Source: an uncultured Bifidobacterium sp. (lineage in GTDB: Bacteria > Actinomycetota > Actinomycetes > Actinomycetales > Bifidobacteriaceae). From it: 5,091 nucleotides of DNA. The first letter of the stretch is position 1, and the number at the start of each line of letters is the position of its first letter. A model generated the notes under the pieces. It searched no databases, was not told the origin of the DNA, and saw only the letters and a list, made by a program, of their open reading frames with translations. The stretch spans positions 1 to 5,091 of the forward strand of contig CALEGL010000251.1 of NCBI GenBank assembly GCA_937876495.1, given 5' to 3'. Position numbers and translations under genes: made by a program. Shown here in pieces: positions 1-5,091 of this stretch.

Positions 1-1
1 G

Positions 2-178
2 ACCAGACGTGAACTGCCCTTCGCCAGCGTGTTCGACGAATCCGAGCTGCGTCATCCGACCGACGTTCCCGTGTCCGGAACCGATTGCGCCCATGCGGAT
101 CGAGGCCAAGCGGAGCCGGACAATGGGGACGCGGGTCATTCGAACCTGGCCAAGGCGGGCCACGCCGACCATGCATGA
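2..178 (+). CDS. C-terminal tail of an unrecognised upstream protein (5' end outside window)
   Basis: This frame is open from the window edge to a TGA at 176-178 and gives 58 residues with no start codon needed. It contains RELPFASVFDE and then a hydrophilic, Asp/His/Ala/Gly-rich end that looks disordered. I do not recognise the family. I prefer this frame over the one shared with the next gene because that frame would give an implausible Cys-, Pro- and Arg-rich peptide, whereas this one is acidic and ordinary. Its stop overlaps the downstream methyltransferase start by 8 nt (ATGCATGA), typical of genes read from one mRNA with coupled translation. The alternative is that bases 1-170 are non-coding. 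Tail identity is unknown, and confidence is moderate that it is coding at all. Confidence 0.5.
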   Translation, partial: TRRELPFASVFDESELRHPTDVPVSGTDCAHADRGQAEPDNGDAGHSNLAKAGHADHA

Positions 179-938
179 ACCGAACCCCGTGACGGCGGCG
201 GCCCGCCGGTCCGGGGAGCCTGAGTTCCGTGTCATCGGCGTGGGATCCTGGGACGAGGAGCATCCCGGTGAGCCGCGCCCCGACGACCCGGCGTCACCCT
301 CCTTCGATCCGCGTTACGATTCGGCGCTTCTGGACTCCGGTGACCGCCGCAACATCCTCGACCGATACCGCTATTGGACGGTGGAGGCCATCCGCGACGA
401 CCTCGACCGTCGGGGTCGCCATGGCTTCGAGGTCGCCATCGAGAACTGGACGCATGACTTCAACATCGGCTCCGTCGTCCGCACGGCAAACGCCTTCGCG
501 GCAGGCCGCGTCCATATCATCGGTCCCCACAAATGGAACCGCCGCGGCGCCCTAATGACCGAGCTGTACCAGCACGTCGACCATCATCCGGACGTCTCCG
601 GGCTCGTCTCCTCCTGGCGCCGCGGGAACCCGGGCGCTCCCATCATCGCCCTCGACATCGTGCCGGGGGCCGTGCCCATCGAGACCTTCCGCTTCCCCGA
701 CCGATGCCTCATGCTTTTTGGCTCCGAGGGGCCGGGACTGTCGGCGAGGGCTCTCGAACTCGCCGACGACGTCGTGTACATTTCGCAGTTCGGGTCCGTG
801 CGCTCCCTCAACGCTGGGGCAGCGGCCGCCGTCGCCATGCACTGCTGGATCGCGCAGCACGCCGCGGCCCCCTCGCCTGACGTCCATGACGTCACAGACG
901 ACCCATATAGTGGGGGCCATGCCAACTTTCACGCGTGA
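171..938 (+). CDS. TrmH/SpoU-family (SPOUT) RNA 2'-O-ribose methyltransferase
   Basis: The predicted 255-residue cytoplasmic enzyme should use S-adenosylmethionine to methylate a ribose 2'-OH in tRNA or rRNA; the target nucleotide cannot be read from sequence. All three SPOUT motifs are present. Motif 1, around residues 91-108, has Asn98, Gly-Ser and Arg104, matching the Asn35/Arg41 spacing of Thermus TrmH. Motif 2 is [10 protein letters not shown] at 182-191, with Glu186. Motif 3 is [11 protein letters not shown] at 206-216, with Ser212 and Asn214. The SLNAG form in motif 3, instead of the more common SLNVS, and the KWNRRGA segment at 121-127 are as I recall them from actinobacterial members. 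The first ~55 residues are Pro/Asp-rich and probably flexible. ATG 171 is chosen because it overlaps the upstream stop; a 162-nt longer reading from ATG 9 would cross the neighbour's frame. GTG 189 is an alternative start, and no strong Shine-Dalgarno is visible. The 3' end overlaps gatC by 20 nt, and the C-terminal ~25 residues look unstructured. Confidence 0.9.
   Translation: MHEPNPVTAAARRSGEPEFRVIGVGSWDEEHPGEPRPDDPASPSFDPRYDSALLDSGDRRNILDRYRYWTVEAIRDDLDRRGRHGFEVAIENWTHDFNIGSVVRTANAFAAGRVHIIGPHKWNRRGALMTELYQHVDHHPDVSGLVSSWRRGNPGAPIIALDIVPGAVPIETFRFPDRCLMLFGSEGPGLSARALELADDVVYISQFGSVRSLNAGAAAAVAMHCWIAQHAAAPSPDVHDVTDDPYSGGHANFHA
881..900. promoter_or_regulatory. Imperfect 20-bp dyad, possible operator ahead of gatC
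   Basis: The sequence reads CGTC-CA-TGACGTCA-CA-GACG. It has a perfect 8-bp core palindrome (887-894) flanked by complementary 4-bp arms, with mismatched CA/CA between core and arms. TGACGTC is also directly repeated at 878-884 and 887-893, a 9-bp period. The dyad ends 5 bp before the TATAGT hexamer, so it covers where a -35 element would lie. It lies inside the methyltransferase coding sequence (Asp-Val-His-Asp-Val-Thr-Asp), and GAC/GTC are common codons here, so it may be accidental. Confidence 0.22.
906..911 (+). promoter_or_regulatory. Candidate -10 hexamer for a leaderless gatC transcript
   Basis: TATAGT matches the TATAAT consensus at 5 of 6 bases and stands out as A/T-rich in very GC-rich sequence. 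Seven bases separate its end from the gatC ATG at 919, so transcription would begin at or next to the A of the start codon. Leaderless genes preceded by TANNNT at this distance are well known in Actinobacteria. No convincing -35 is seen at 16-18 bp spacing. Against this, the site is inside the methyltransferase gene, and gatC could simply be translated by coupling. Confidence 0.35.
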
Positions 939-1215
939 GGAAATCGAGCACCTAGGAGACCTGTCCCGGATAGCCCTGTCCGACGAGGAGATCGGCCGTC
1001 TCCAGGGAGAGCTCAACGTCATCGCCGACGCCATCGCCAAGGTCCAGGAGGTCGCCGGGGACGACGTGCCCCCGACCGCCAACCCCGTGCCGCTGGAGGC
1101 TCATATGAGGCCCGACGAGGCGGAGAGGCCGCTGACCCAGGCCGAGGCCCTGTCCGGGGCTCCGGTGTCCGAGGACGGCATGTTCGTCGCCCCGCGCATC
1201 CTGGGAGAGGAGTGA
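919..1215 (+). CDS. gatC: Asp/Glu-tRNA(Asn/Gln) amidotransferase subunit C
   Basis: This 98-residue protein is the small subunit of the GatCAB amidotransferase. It wraps around the GatA-GatB interface and stabilises the complex, with no catalytic residues of its own. It has the family pattern: an N-terminal helical pair ([18 protein letters not shown], about residues 7-24), a long helix to about residue 45, the [10 protein letters not shown] stretch, a Met-Arg-Pro-Asp segment at about 63-66 where most members have Leu-Arg-x-Asp, and the closing [17 protein letters not shown] that binds the partner subunits. Length is normal for GatC. The start at ATG 919 matches the family N-terminus; the frame stays open further upstream, but that part lies within the methyltransferase gene. 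The GGGGG at 912-916 is too close to the ATG to be a good ribosome site. Translation is therefore probably either coupled to the overlapping upstream gene (20-nt overlap) or leaderless from the TATAGT element. The stop is 1 nt before gatA. Confidence 0.96.
   Translation: MPTFTREEIEHLGDLSRIALSDEEIGRLQGELNVIADAIAKVQEVAGDDVPPTANPVPLEAHMRPDEAERPLTQAEALSGAPVSEDGMFVAPRILGEE
1205..1212 (+). promoter_or_regulatory. Shine-Dalgarno for gatA
   Basis: GAGAGGAG lies inside the last codons of gatC, with its AGGAG core ending 4 nt before the gatA ATG at 1217. The spacing is slightly short, but the motif is strong. With the gatC TGA only 1 nt away, re-initiation by terminating ribosomes is likely and would help keep GatC and GatA in equal amounts. 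Confidence 0.65.
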
Positions 1216-1216
1216 G

Positions 1217-2752
1217 ATGAGCGACGTCACCGAACTGGTCCGTCTGACCGCGGCCGAGATGGCCGAGCGCATCCGCAGGGGCGAGGTGTCGAGCCGAGAG
1301 CTCGTCGAGGCCCATCTGAAGGTCATCGAAGCCGCCGAACCGGCCATCCGCGCCTTCCTCGCCGTGTCCGCCGACGAGGCTCTCGCCCAGGCCGACGCCT
1401 TCGACGCCCGCCGTGCGAAGGGCGACGCCGAGGGCCTTCCCGAGCTCGCCGGTGTGCCCATCGCCATCAAGGACATGATCGTCACCAAGGGCATCGAGAC
1501 CACGGCAGCCTCGAAGATCCTCAAGGGGTGGATCCCCCCGTACGACGCCACCGTCATCACCCGGCTCAAGGCGGCCGGGATGCCTCTGCTCGGCAAGACG
1601 AACCTCGACGAGTTCGCCCAGGGCTCCTCCACCGAGCATTCGGCCTTCCAGACGACCCACAACCCCTGGGACACCACCCGTGTCCCCGGCGGTTCCGGCG
1701 GCGGCTCGGCCGCCGCGGTCGCCTCCTTCGAAGCGCCCCTCGCCCTCGGAACCGACACCGGCGGATCCATCCGACAGCCCGGCGCCCTCACCGGAACCGT
1801 GGGCGTCAAGCCCACCTATGGCGCGGTGTCCCGTTTCGGGGCCATCGCCATGGCGAGCTCGCTTGACCAGATCGGGCCGGTCTCGCGCACGGTGCTGGAC
1901 TCGGCGCTGCTGCAGGAGGTCATCGGCGGCCATGACCGCCGCGACTCCACCTCCATCCCCATGCCCGTCCCTCCGCTGGCGAAGGCGGCCCGTGAGGGCG
2001 CCCGCCGCGACCTCACGGGACTTCGTGTGGGTCTCGTGAAGGAGCTGTCCGGCGAAGGCTTCCAGCCCGGCGTCGAGAAGCGCTTCTCCGAGGCCGTCGA
2101 TCTGCTGCGGGACATGGGCGCCGAGGTCACCGAGGTCTCGCTGCCGCATCTGCCCTATTCGCTGGGCGCGTACTACATCATCATGCCCTCCGAGGTGAGC
2201 TCGAACCTCGCCCGCTACGACGGCATGCGCTACGGGCTGAGGGTCATGCCGCCGGAAGGCGTGCCGCAGACCGCGGCCAACATGATGGCCTACACGCGCG
2301 AGGCCGGATTCGGCGACGAGGTCAAGCGCCGCATCATCCTCGGCACCTATGCGCTGTCCGCCGGATACTATGACGCTTGGTACGGCTCGGCCCAGAAGGT
2401 GCGCACCCTCATCATCCGCGACTTCGAGGCGGCCTTCGCCCAGGCCGACGTCCTTGTCGCGCCCACGTCGCCGACCACCGCCTTCCGCTTCGGCGAGAAG
2501 ACCGACGATCCTCCCGCCATGTACATGAACGACGTGGCCACGATTCCGGCCAACCTCGCCGGAATCCCCGCCATGAGCGTCCCCGCCGGCCTCAGCGACG
2601 ACGGGCTGCCCGTCGGCTTCCAGTTCCTCGCCCCCCAGAAGCGCGACGACGTCATGTACCGTCCCGCCGCGGCCCTCGAGGCGGCCCTCGAGGAGAGGAA
2701 CGGCGGCCCGATCTGGCGGTCGATGAAGACCGACTGGCTGGAATCCCTGTAG
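1217..2752 (+). CDS. gatA: Asp/Glu-tRNA(Asn/Gln) amidotransferase subunit A (glutaminase)
   Basis: This 511-residue amidase-signature enzyme hydrolyses glutamine (or asparagine) to supply ammonia, which passes to GatB for transamidation of mischarged Glu-tRNA(Gln) or Asp-tRNA(Asn). The Lys-cis-Ser-Ser triad is complete: Lys85 in PIAIKDMI, cis-Ser160 in [11 protein letters not shown], and nucleophile Ser184 in [10 protein letters not shown]. The 24-residue spacing between the serines equals that of characterised amidases. The second Ser of the common GGSSGGS motif is Gly here, which I recall as usual in actinobacterial GatA. GatA-type markers follow: the [20 protein letters not shown] stretch (201-220), GHDRRDST (238-245), the [19 protein letters not shown] region, and a C-terminal segment with [15 protein letters not shown]. 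Length is slightly above the usual ~485-500 residues, with extra residues near 63-73 and 250-270. It starts 1 nt after gatC and ends 23 nt before gatB. Nothing is broken or truncated. Confidence 0.98.
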   Translation: MSDVTELVRLTAAEMAERIRRGEVSSRELVEAHLKVIEAAEPAIRAFLAVSADEALAQADAFDARRAKGDAEGLPELAGVPIAIKDMIVTKGIETTAASKILKGWIPPYDATVITRLKAAGMPLLGKTNLDEFAQGSSTEHSAFQTTHNPWDTTRVPGGSGGGSAAAVASFEAPLALGTDTGGSIRQPGALTGTVGVKPTYGAVSRFGAIAMASSLDQIGPVSRTVLDSALLQEVIGGHDRRDSTSIPMPVPPLAKAAREGARRDLTGLRVGLVKELSGEGFQPGVEKRFSEAVDLLRDMGAEVTEVSLPHLPYSLGAYYIIMPSEVSSNLARYDGMRYGLRVMPPEGVPQTAANMMAYTREAGFGDEVKRRIILGTYALSAGYYDAWYGSAQKVRTLIIRDFEAAFAQADVLVAPTSPTTAFRFGEKTDDPPAMYMNDVATIPANLAGIPAMSVPAGLSDDGLPVGFQFLAPQKRDDVMYRPAAALEAALEERNGGPIWRSMKTDWLESL

Positions 2753-2761
2753 ACGCGCATC

Positions 2762-2768
2762 GGAAGGA
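2762..2768 (+). promoter_or_regulatory. Shine-Dalgarno for gatB
   Basis: GGAAGGA lies in the 23-nt gatA-gatB spacer, ending 7 nt before ATG 2776. It is the best-placed ribosome binding site in the window and fixes the gatB start. The spacer holds nothing else that I can see. Confidence 0.8.
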
Positions 2769-2775
2769 TTGACAT

Positions 2776-4275
2776 ATGGCTGAGAAACTCATGAAGTACG
2801 CCGACGCCGTCTCCCGCTTCGACCCGGTGTTCGGACTCGAGACCCACGTCGAATTGAGCACGACCACCAAGCTGTTCTGCCCCGCCCACATCGAGTTCGG
2901 CGGGGAGCCCAACACGCAGCTCACCCCCGTGAGCCTGGGCCTGCCTGGCTCGCTGCCGGTGGTGAACAAGGCGGCCATCGACTACGCCATCAAGCTGGGC
3001 CTCGCCCTGCACTGCGAGATTGCCGAATGGAGCCAGTTCGCCCGCAAGAACTACTTCTATCCGGACATGCCCCGCAACTATCAGATCTCTCAGTACGACA
3101 AGCCGCTCAACGGCAACGGCTACCTCGACGTCGAGCTCGACGACGGCACGATGTTCCGCGTGCCGATCGAGCGAGCCCATGTCGAGGACGACGCGGGCAA
3201 GAACACCCACGTCGGCGGGGCCGACGGCCGCATCGAGGGAGCGGACCATTCGCTGGTCGACTACAACCGCGCCGGCGTGCCGCTGATCGAGATCGTCACC
3301 AAGCCCATCGAGGGCGCGGGCGCGCGCGCCCCGGAGATCGCCGGGGCCTATGTGCGCACCATCCGTGACATCGTGCGCGCGCTGAACATCTCCGAGGCCC
3401 GCATGGAGCATGGCAACATGCGAGCCGACGTCAACGTCTCCCTGCGTCGCAGCCCCGACGATCCGCTGGGCACGCGCTCCGAGACGAAGAACGTCAACTC
3501 CTTCCGGGGCATTGAGAAGACCATCCAGTACGAGATCCGCCGTCAGGCGGCCATCCTCGAGGACGGCGGCGAGGTGCTGCAGGAGACCCGTCACTGGGAC
3601 GAGTCGACGCAGACCACCGCCGGCGGGCGCGTGAAATCCGACGCCGACGACTACCGCTACTTCCCCGACCCCGACCTCGTCATGGTGCACGTCACCCGCG
3701 AGCACATCGACCGTCTTCGGGCCGAGATGCCCGAGATGCCGCGCGAGCGCCGTGCCCGCCTGCAGAAGGAGTGGGGCCTGAGCGATCTGGAGATGCGCGA
3801 CGTCATCAACGCCGACGCGCTCGACCTCGTCGAGCAGACGGTCAAGGCCGGAGCCACGGCCGCCGGCGCCCGCAAATGGTGGCTGGGCGAGCTCTCCCGC
3901 GAGGCCAACGCCCGTGGCGTCACGCTTGAGGAGCTGCCCATCACGCCGGATGACGTGGCGGCCGTGGAGAAGCTCATCGCCGACGGCAAACTCAACGACA
4001 AGCTCGCCAAGCAGACCGTCACCGGCGTGCTGGCCGGCGAGGGCGATCCCGAGCAGGTCGTCGCGAAGCACGGCTACAAGGTGGTGTCCGACGACGGCGC
4101 CCTGGACGCCGCGGTGGACGCCGCGATGGCCGCCAACCCCGACGTCGTCGCCAAGCTCAAGGCCGGGAACATGAAGCCCATGGGAGCCATCATCGGCGCC
4201 GTCATGCGCGCCACCCACGGCCAGGCCGACGCCAAGGCCGTGAGCAAGATCGTCATCTCCCGGATTCGCGGCTGA
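2776..4275 (+). CDS. gatB: Asp/Glu-tRNA(Asn/Gln) amidotransferase subunit B
   Basis: This 499-residue subunit binds the mischarged tRNA, phosphorylates the side-chain carboxyl of tRNA-bound Glu or Asp with ATP, and replaces the phosphate with ammonia delivered from GatA. The N-terminal catalytic cradle domain covers about residues 15-300. It includes GLETHVEL (20-27), KLFCP (32-36), [17 protein letters not shown] (92-108), [11 protein letters not shown] (135-145) and the family signature [13 protein letters not shown] (161-173), followed by [10 protein letters not shown] (213-222) and ETKNVNSF (236-243). A helical linker follows, with a YqeY-type tRNA-binding tail at about 345-497 ending in [14 protein letters not shown]. 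Length and N-terminus match the bifidobacterial GatB as I remember it. Bifidobacteria are thought to lack GlnRS, which would make this route essential for Gln-tRNA(Gln); that is family knowledge, not visible here. It is the last gene of the tight cluster, followed by a 125-nt gap. Confidence 0.98.
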   Translation: MAEKLMKYADAVSRFDPVFGLETHVELSTTTKLFCPAHIEFGGEPNTQLTPVSLGLPGSLPVVNKAAIDYAIKLGLALHCEIAEWSQFARKNYFYPDMPRNYQISQYDKPLNGNGYLDVELDDGTMFRVPIERAHVEDDAGKNTHVGGADGRIEGADHSLVDYNRAGVPLIEIVTKPIEGAGARAPEIAGAYVRTIRDIVRALNISEARMEHGNMRADVNVSLRRSPDDPLGTRSETKNVNSFRGIEKTIQYEIRRQAAILEDGGEVLQETRHWDESTQTTAGGRVKSDADDYRYFPDPDLVMVHVTREHIDRLRAEMPEMPRERRARLQKEWGLSDLEMRDVINADALDLVEQTVKAGATAAGARKWWLGELSREANARGVTLEELPITPDDVAAVEKLIADGKLNDKLAKQTVTGVLAGEGDPEQVVAKHGYKVVSDDGALDAAVDAAMAANPDVVAKLKAGNMKPMGAIIGAVMRATHGQADAKAVSKIVISRIRG

Positions 4276-4297
4276 TCGTCCGCGGGTCGTCGCGCAC

Positions 4298-4315
4298 GTC
4301 CCGTCCGTCCCGTCC
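4298..4315 (+). repeat. Perfect 9-bp tandem duplication (GTCCCGTCC x2)
   Basis: Two adjacent identical copies, at 4298-4306 and 4307-4315, lie 22 nt after the gatB stop. Each copy can pair with the downstream GGATGGGAC at 4327-4335 with a single G-U pair, so two alternative hairpins with different loop sizes are possible. The repeat could have arisen by replication slippage, and its copy number could vary between strains. Confidence 0.8.
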
Positions 4316-4336
4316 ACGTCGGTCACGGATGGGACG
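4306..4336 (+). terminator. Hairpin after gatB, possible transcription terminator without U-tract
   Basis: CGTCCCGTCC (4306-4315) pairs with GGATGGGACG (4327-4336): 10 bp including one G-U, with an 11-nt loop. It begins 30 nt after the gatB stop, where an operon terminator would be expected. The stem is GC-rich but is followed by AGTACCATG rather than a run of T, so intrinsic termination would be weak. It may instead protect the mRNA 3' end, or it may be chance pairing in repetitive GC-rich DNA. Confidence 0.3.
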
Positions 4337-4385
4337 AGTACCATGAAGGGGAATACGACGAATGCGACGCGGTGTCGTCGTCAGT

Positions 4386-4390
4386 GAGGA
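4386..4390 (+). promoter_or_regulatory. Shine-Dalgarno for the acetyltransferase gene
   Basis: GAGGA ends 10 nt before ATG 4401, slightly far but usable. The in-frame TTG at 4395 would have a 4-nt spacing and is the only alternative, since a TGA at 4392-4394 closes the frame upstream. ATG 4401 is preferred as the commoner start codon. Confidence 0.5.
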
Positions 4391-4400
4391 ATGATTGAGC

Positions 4401-5091
4401 ATGCCTGTCGAAGTCGGTATCCCGGCGGACGCTGAGGCCCTCCGAGGGCTTCCGCATCGGATCGAGGTCCCGGACATCCGAGGGGAGATGCTCAGGCTCC
4501 GGCCGGCCTCCCTGGATGATCTTCCCGTGCTTGACGATCTGGACGCCTTCTTCAACGCCTCGGGCATCACCGGCAAGGGCCCCGTGGCGGAGCGCGCGAT
4601 CGTGCATGAGTGGGTCCGTCGCTCGGTGGCCTGGTCGCAGGGCAGTCCAGTGGACCAAGCCCGTTTCGGGGATCCGGAATCCCGTCGTACCATCGCCTGG
4701 TCCATCCTCACCGATTCGGATGGCGGGCGCGATGCCGATCGGGACGATTCGAAGGCCGTTGGCGGCGGTTCGGATGTCATCGGCATGATCTTCCTCATCG
4801 ACATCGACGGCTGGTCGCGTTCCGCCCGCATCCAGATCGTGCTGGGTCGCGACTACCGTGGCCGTGGCTATTCGCGCGATGCCATGCCTCGTGTCATGAC
4901 CTACGGCTTCGCTTCGGCCCCCGTCGGGCTTGGGCTCCACCGCATCTGGGTCGGCGTGCCGGAGAAGAATACGCGGTCGCTGTCCGTGTACCAGTCGCTG
5001 GGCTTCGTGCCTTCCGGGACCGCACGCGACGGGCTCTGGGATGCGGAAAGCGGGAAGTACCAGGACCTCATCGTCATGGACACGCTCGCCG
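4401..5091 (+). CDS. GNAT-family N-acetyltransferase (3' end outside window)
   Basis: The frame is open from ATG 4401 to the window edge, giving 230 residues with no stop, so the true C-terminus is missing. The GNAT fold is supported by the acetyl-CoA-binding motif A (VLGRDYRGRGYSRDAM, 147-162, with the RGRGY turn at 153-157) and motif B (NTRSLSVYQSLGF, 190-202). A strand-like GMIFLIDI lies at 128-135. The N-terminal RLRPASLDDLPVLDDLDAFF resembles RimJ/RimL-type acetyltransferases (Acetyltransf_3). Substrate is unknown: candidates are a protein N-terminus, an amino acid or a small amine. A hydrophilic Asp/Gly/Arg-rich stretch at about 104-126 interrupts the core strands and looks like a disordered insertion. 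The gene lies 125 nt after gatB, with its own ribosome site, and uses noticeably more GAT, CGT, TCG and GGG codons than the gat genes, consistent with lower expression. A functional link to tRNA amidation is possible but not shown. Confidence 0.9.
   Translation, partial: MPVEVGIPADAEALRGLPHRIEVPDIRGEMLRLRPASLDDLPVLDDLDAFFNASGITGKGPVAERAIVHEWVRRSVAWSQGSPVDQARFGDPESRRTIAWSILTDSDGGRDADRDDSKAVGGGSDVIGMIFLIDIDGWSRSARIQIVLGRDYRGRGYSRDAMPRVMTYGFASAPVGLGLHRIWVGVPEKNTRSLSVYQSLGFVPSGTARDGLWDAESGKYQDLIVMDTLA

Larger units (their letters stand above)
4276..4400 (+). other. gatB-acetyltransferase intergenic region / putative leader
   Basis: This is the only gap longer than 25 nt in the window. Besides the tandem repeat and first hairpin, it holds a second weak inverted repeat, ACGACGA (4355-4361) with TCGTCGT (4375-4381), a 7-bp stem with a 13-nt loop that competes with a smaller internal CGAC/GTCG stem (4365-4368/4374-4377). 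TACCAT at 4339-4344 fits TANNNT but has no -35, so it is only a weak promoter candidate. A 14-codon mini-ORF (4343-4387) is discussed as a finding. The gap separates the acetyltransferase from the gat cluster, so a promoter somewhere in it is likely, but I cannot place one firmly. Confidence 0.4.

Noticed and set aside
9..170. N-terminal extension of the methyltransferase back to ATG 9
   Set aside because: The added 54 residues are Cys/Pro/Arg-rich and unlike the rest of the protein. The same DNA reads more plausibly as the end of the upstream gene, whose stop overlaps ATG 171.
718..918. N-terminal extension of GatC by 67 residues
   Set aside because: It is inside the methyltransferase motif 2-3 coding region in another frame, and GatC proteins normally begin near MPTFTREEI and are about 95-100 residues long.
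1019..2149. 376-codon minus-strand open frame opposite gatC/gatA (and a second one at 952-1815)
   Set aside because: Same cause: mirror frames of GC-rich codons, Gly/Arg- or Ser/Ala-rich products, no motif and no ribosome site of note.
2368..4344. 658-codon open frame on the minus strand opposite gatA/gatB
   Set aside because: It lies opposite an unmistakable gatB and has a low-complexity Gly/Val/Asp/His/Leu composition with no recognisable domain. High third-position G/C on the plus strand removes stop codons from this antisense register.
4391..4435. Second mini-ORF from ATG 4391 overlapping the acetyltransferase start
   Set aside because: Its ATG directly abuts the GAGGA, too close for initiation, and the 14-codon product shows nothing of note.
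4253..4940. Two overlapping minus-strand open frames opposite the acetyltransferase gene
   Set aside because: The plus strand carries a clear GNAT protein with motifs A and B in one continuous frame; the antisense products are Arg/Ser/Pro-rich without domain features.
1..5091. Search for mobile elements, CRISPR, tRNA/rRNA, toxin-antitoxin or defence genes
   Set aside because: No transposase or integrase motif, terminal inverted repeats, regularly spaced repeats, or tRNA/rRNA-like folds were seen on either strand. The region is compact housekeeping DNA.

Overview
The window reads as a stretch of core chromosome from a high-GC actinobacterium, most likely a Bifidobacterium or close relative. 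This rests on strong G/C bias at third codon positions, near-continuous plus-strand coding, and protein sequences (GatB above all, then GatA and the SPOUT methyltransferase) that match from memory the bifidobacterial/actinobacterial versions. No database search was run, so the genus is an inference.

Layout, all on the plus strand: (i) 2-178, the last 58 codons of an unrecognised gene that begins outside the window; (ii) 171-938, a TrmH/SpoU (SPOUT) RNA 2'-O-methyltransferase; (iii) 919-1215 gatC, 1217-2752 gatA and 2776-4275 gatB, the complete heterotrimeric Asp/Glu-tRNA amidotransferase; (iv) 4276-4400, a 125-nt gap holding a 9-bp tandem duplication, a hairpin and a possible short leader; (v) 4401 to the window end, a GNAT-family N-acetyltransferase that runs off the right edge.

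The first five genes are packed very tightly: 8-nt overlap, 20-nt overlap, 1-nt gap, 23-nt gap. This suggests one polycistronic, translationally coupled unit for translation-related functions. GatA releases ammonia from glutamine, GatB activates the tRNA-bound Glu/Asp and transfers the amide, and GatC holds A and B together. The methyltransferase probably modifies rRNA or tRNA. The acetyltransferase is set apart by the only sizeable gap and has looser codon use, so it may be separately controlled.

I see no mobile element, CRISPR array, tRNA or rRNA gene, or defence system. The content is mainly housekeeping. The points most worth checking are regulatory: a TATAGT hexamer placed exactly where a leaderless gatC transcript would need it, with an imperfect 20-bp dyad just upstream, and the repeat/hairpin/mini-ORF arrangement between gatB and the acetyltransferase.
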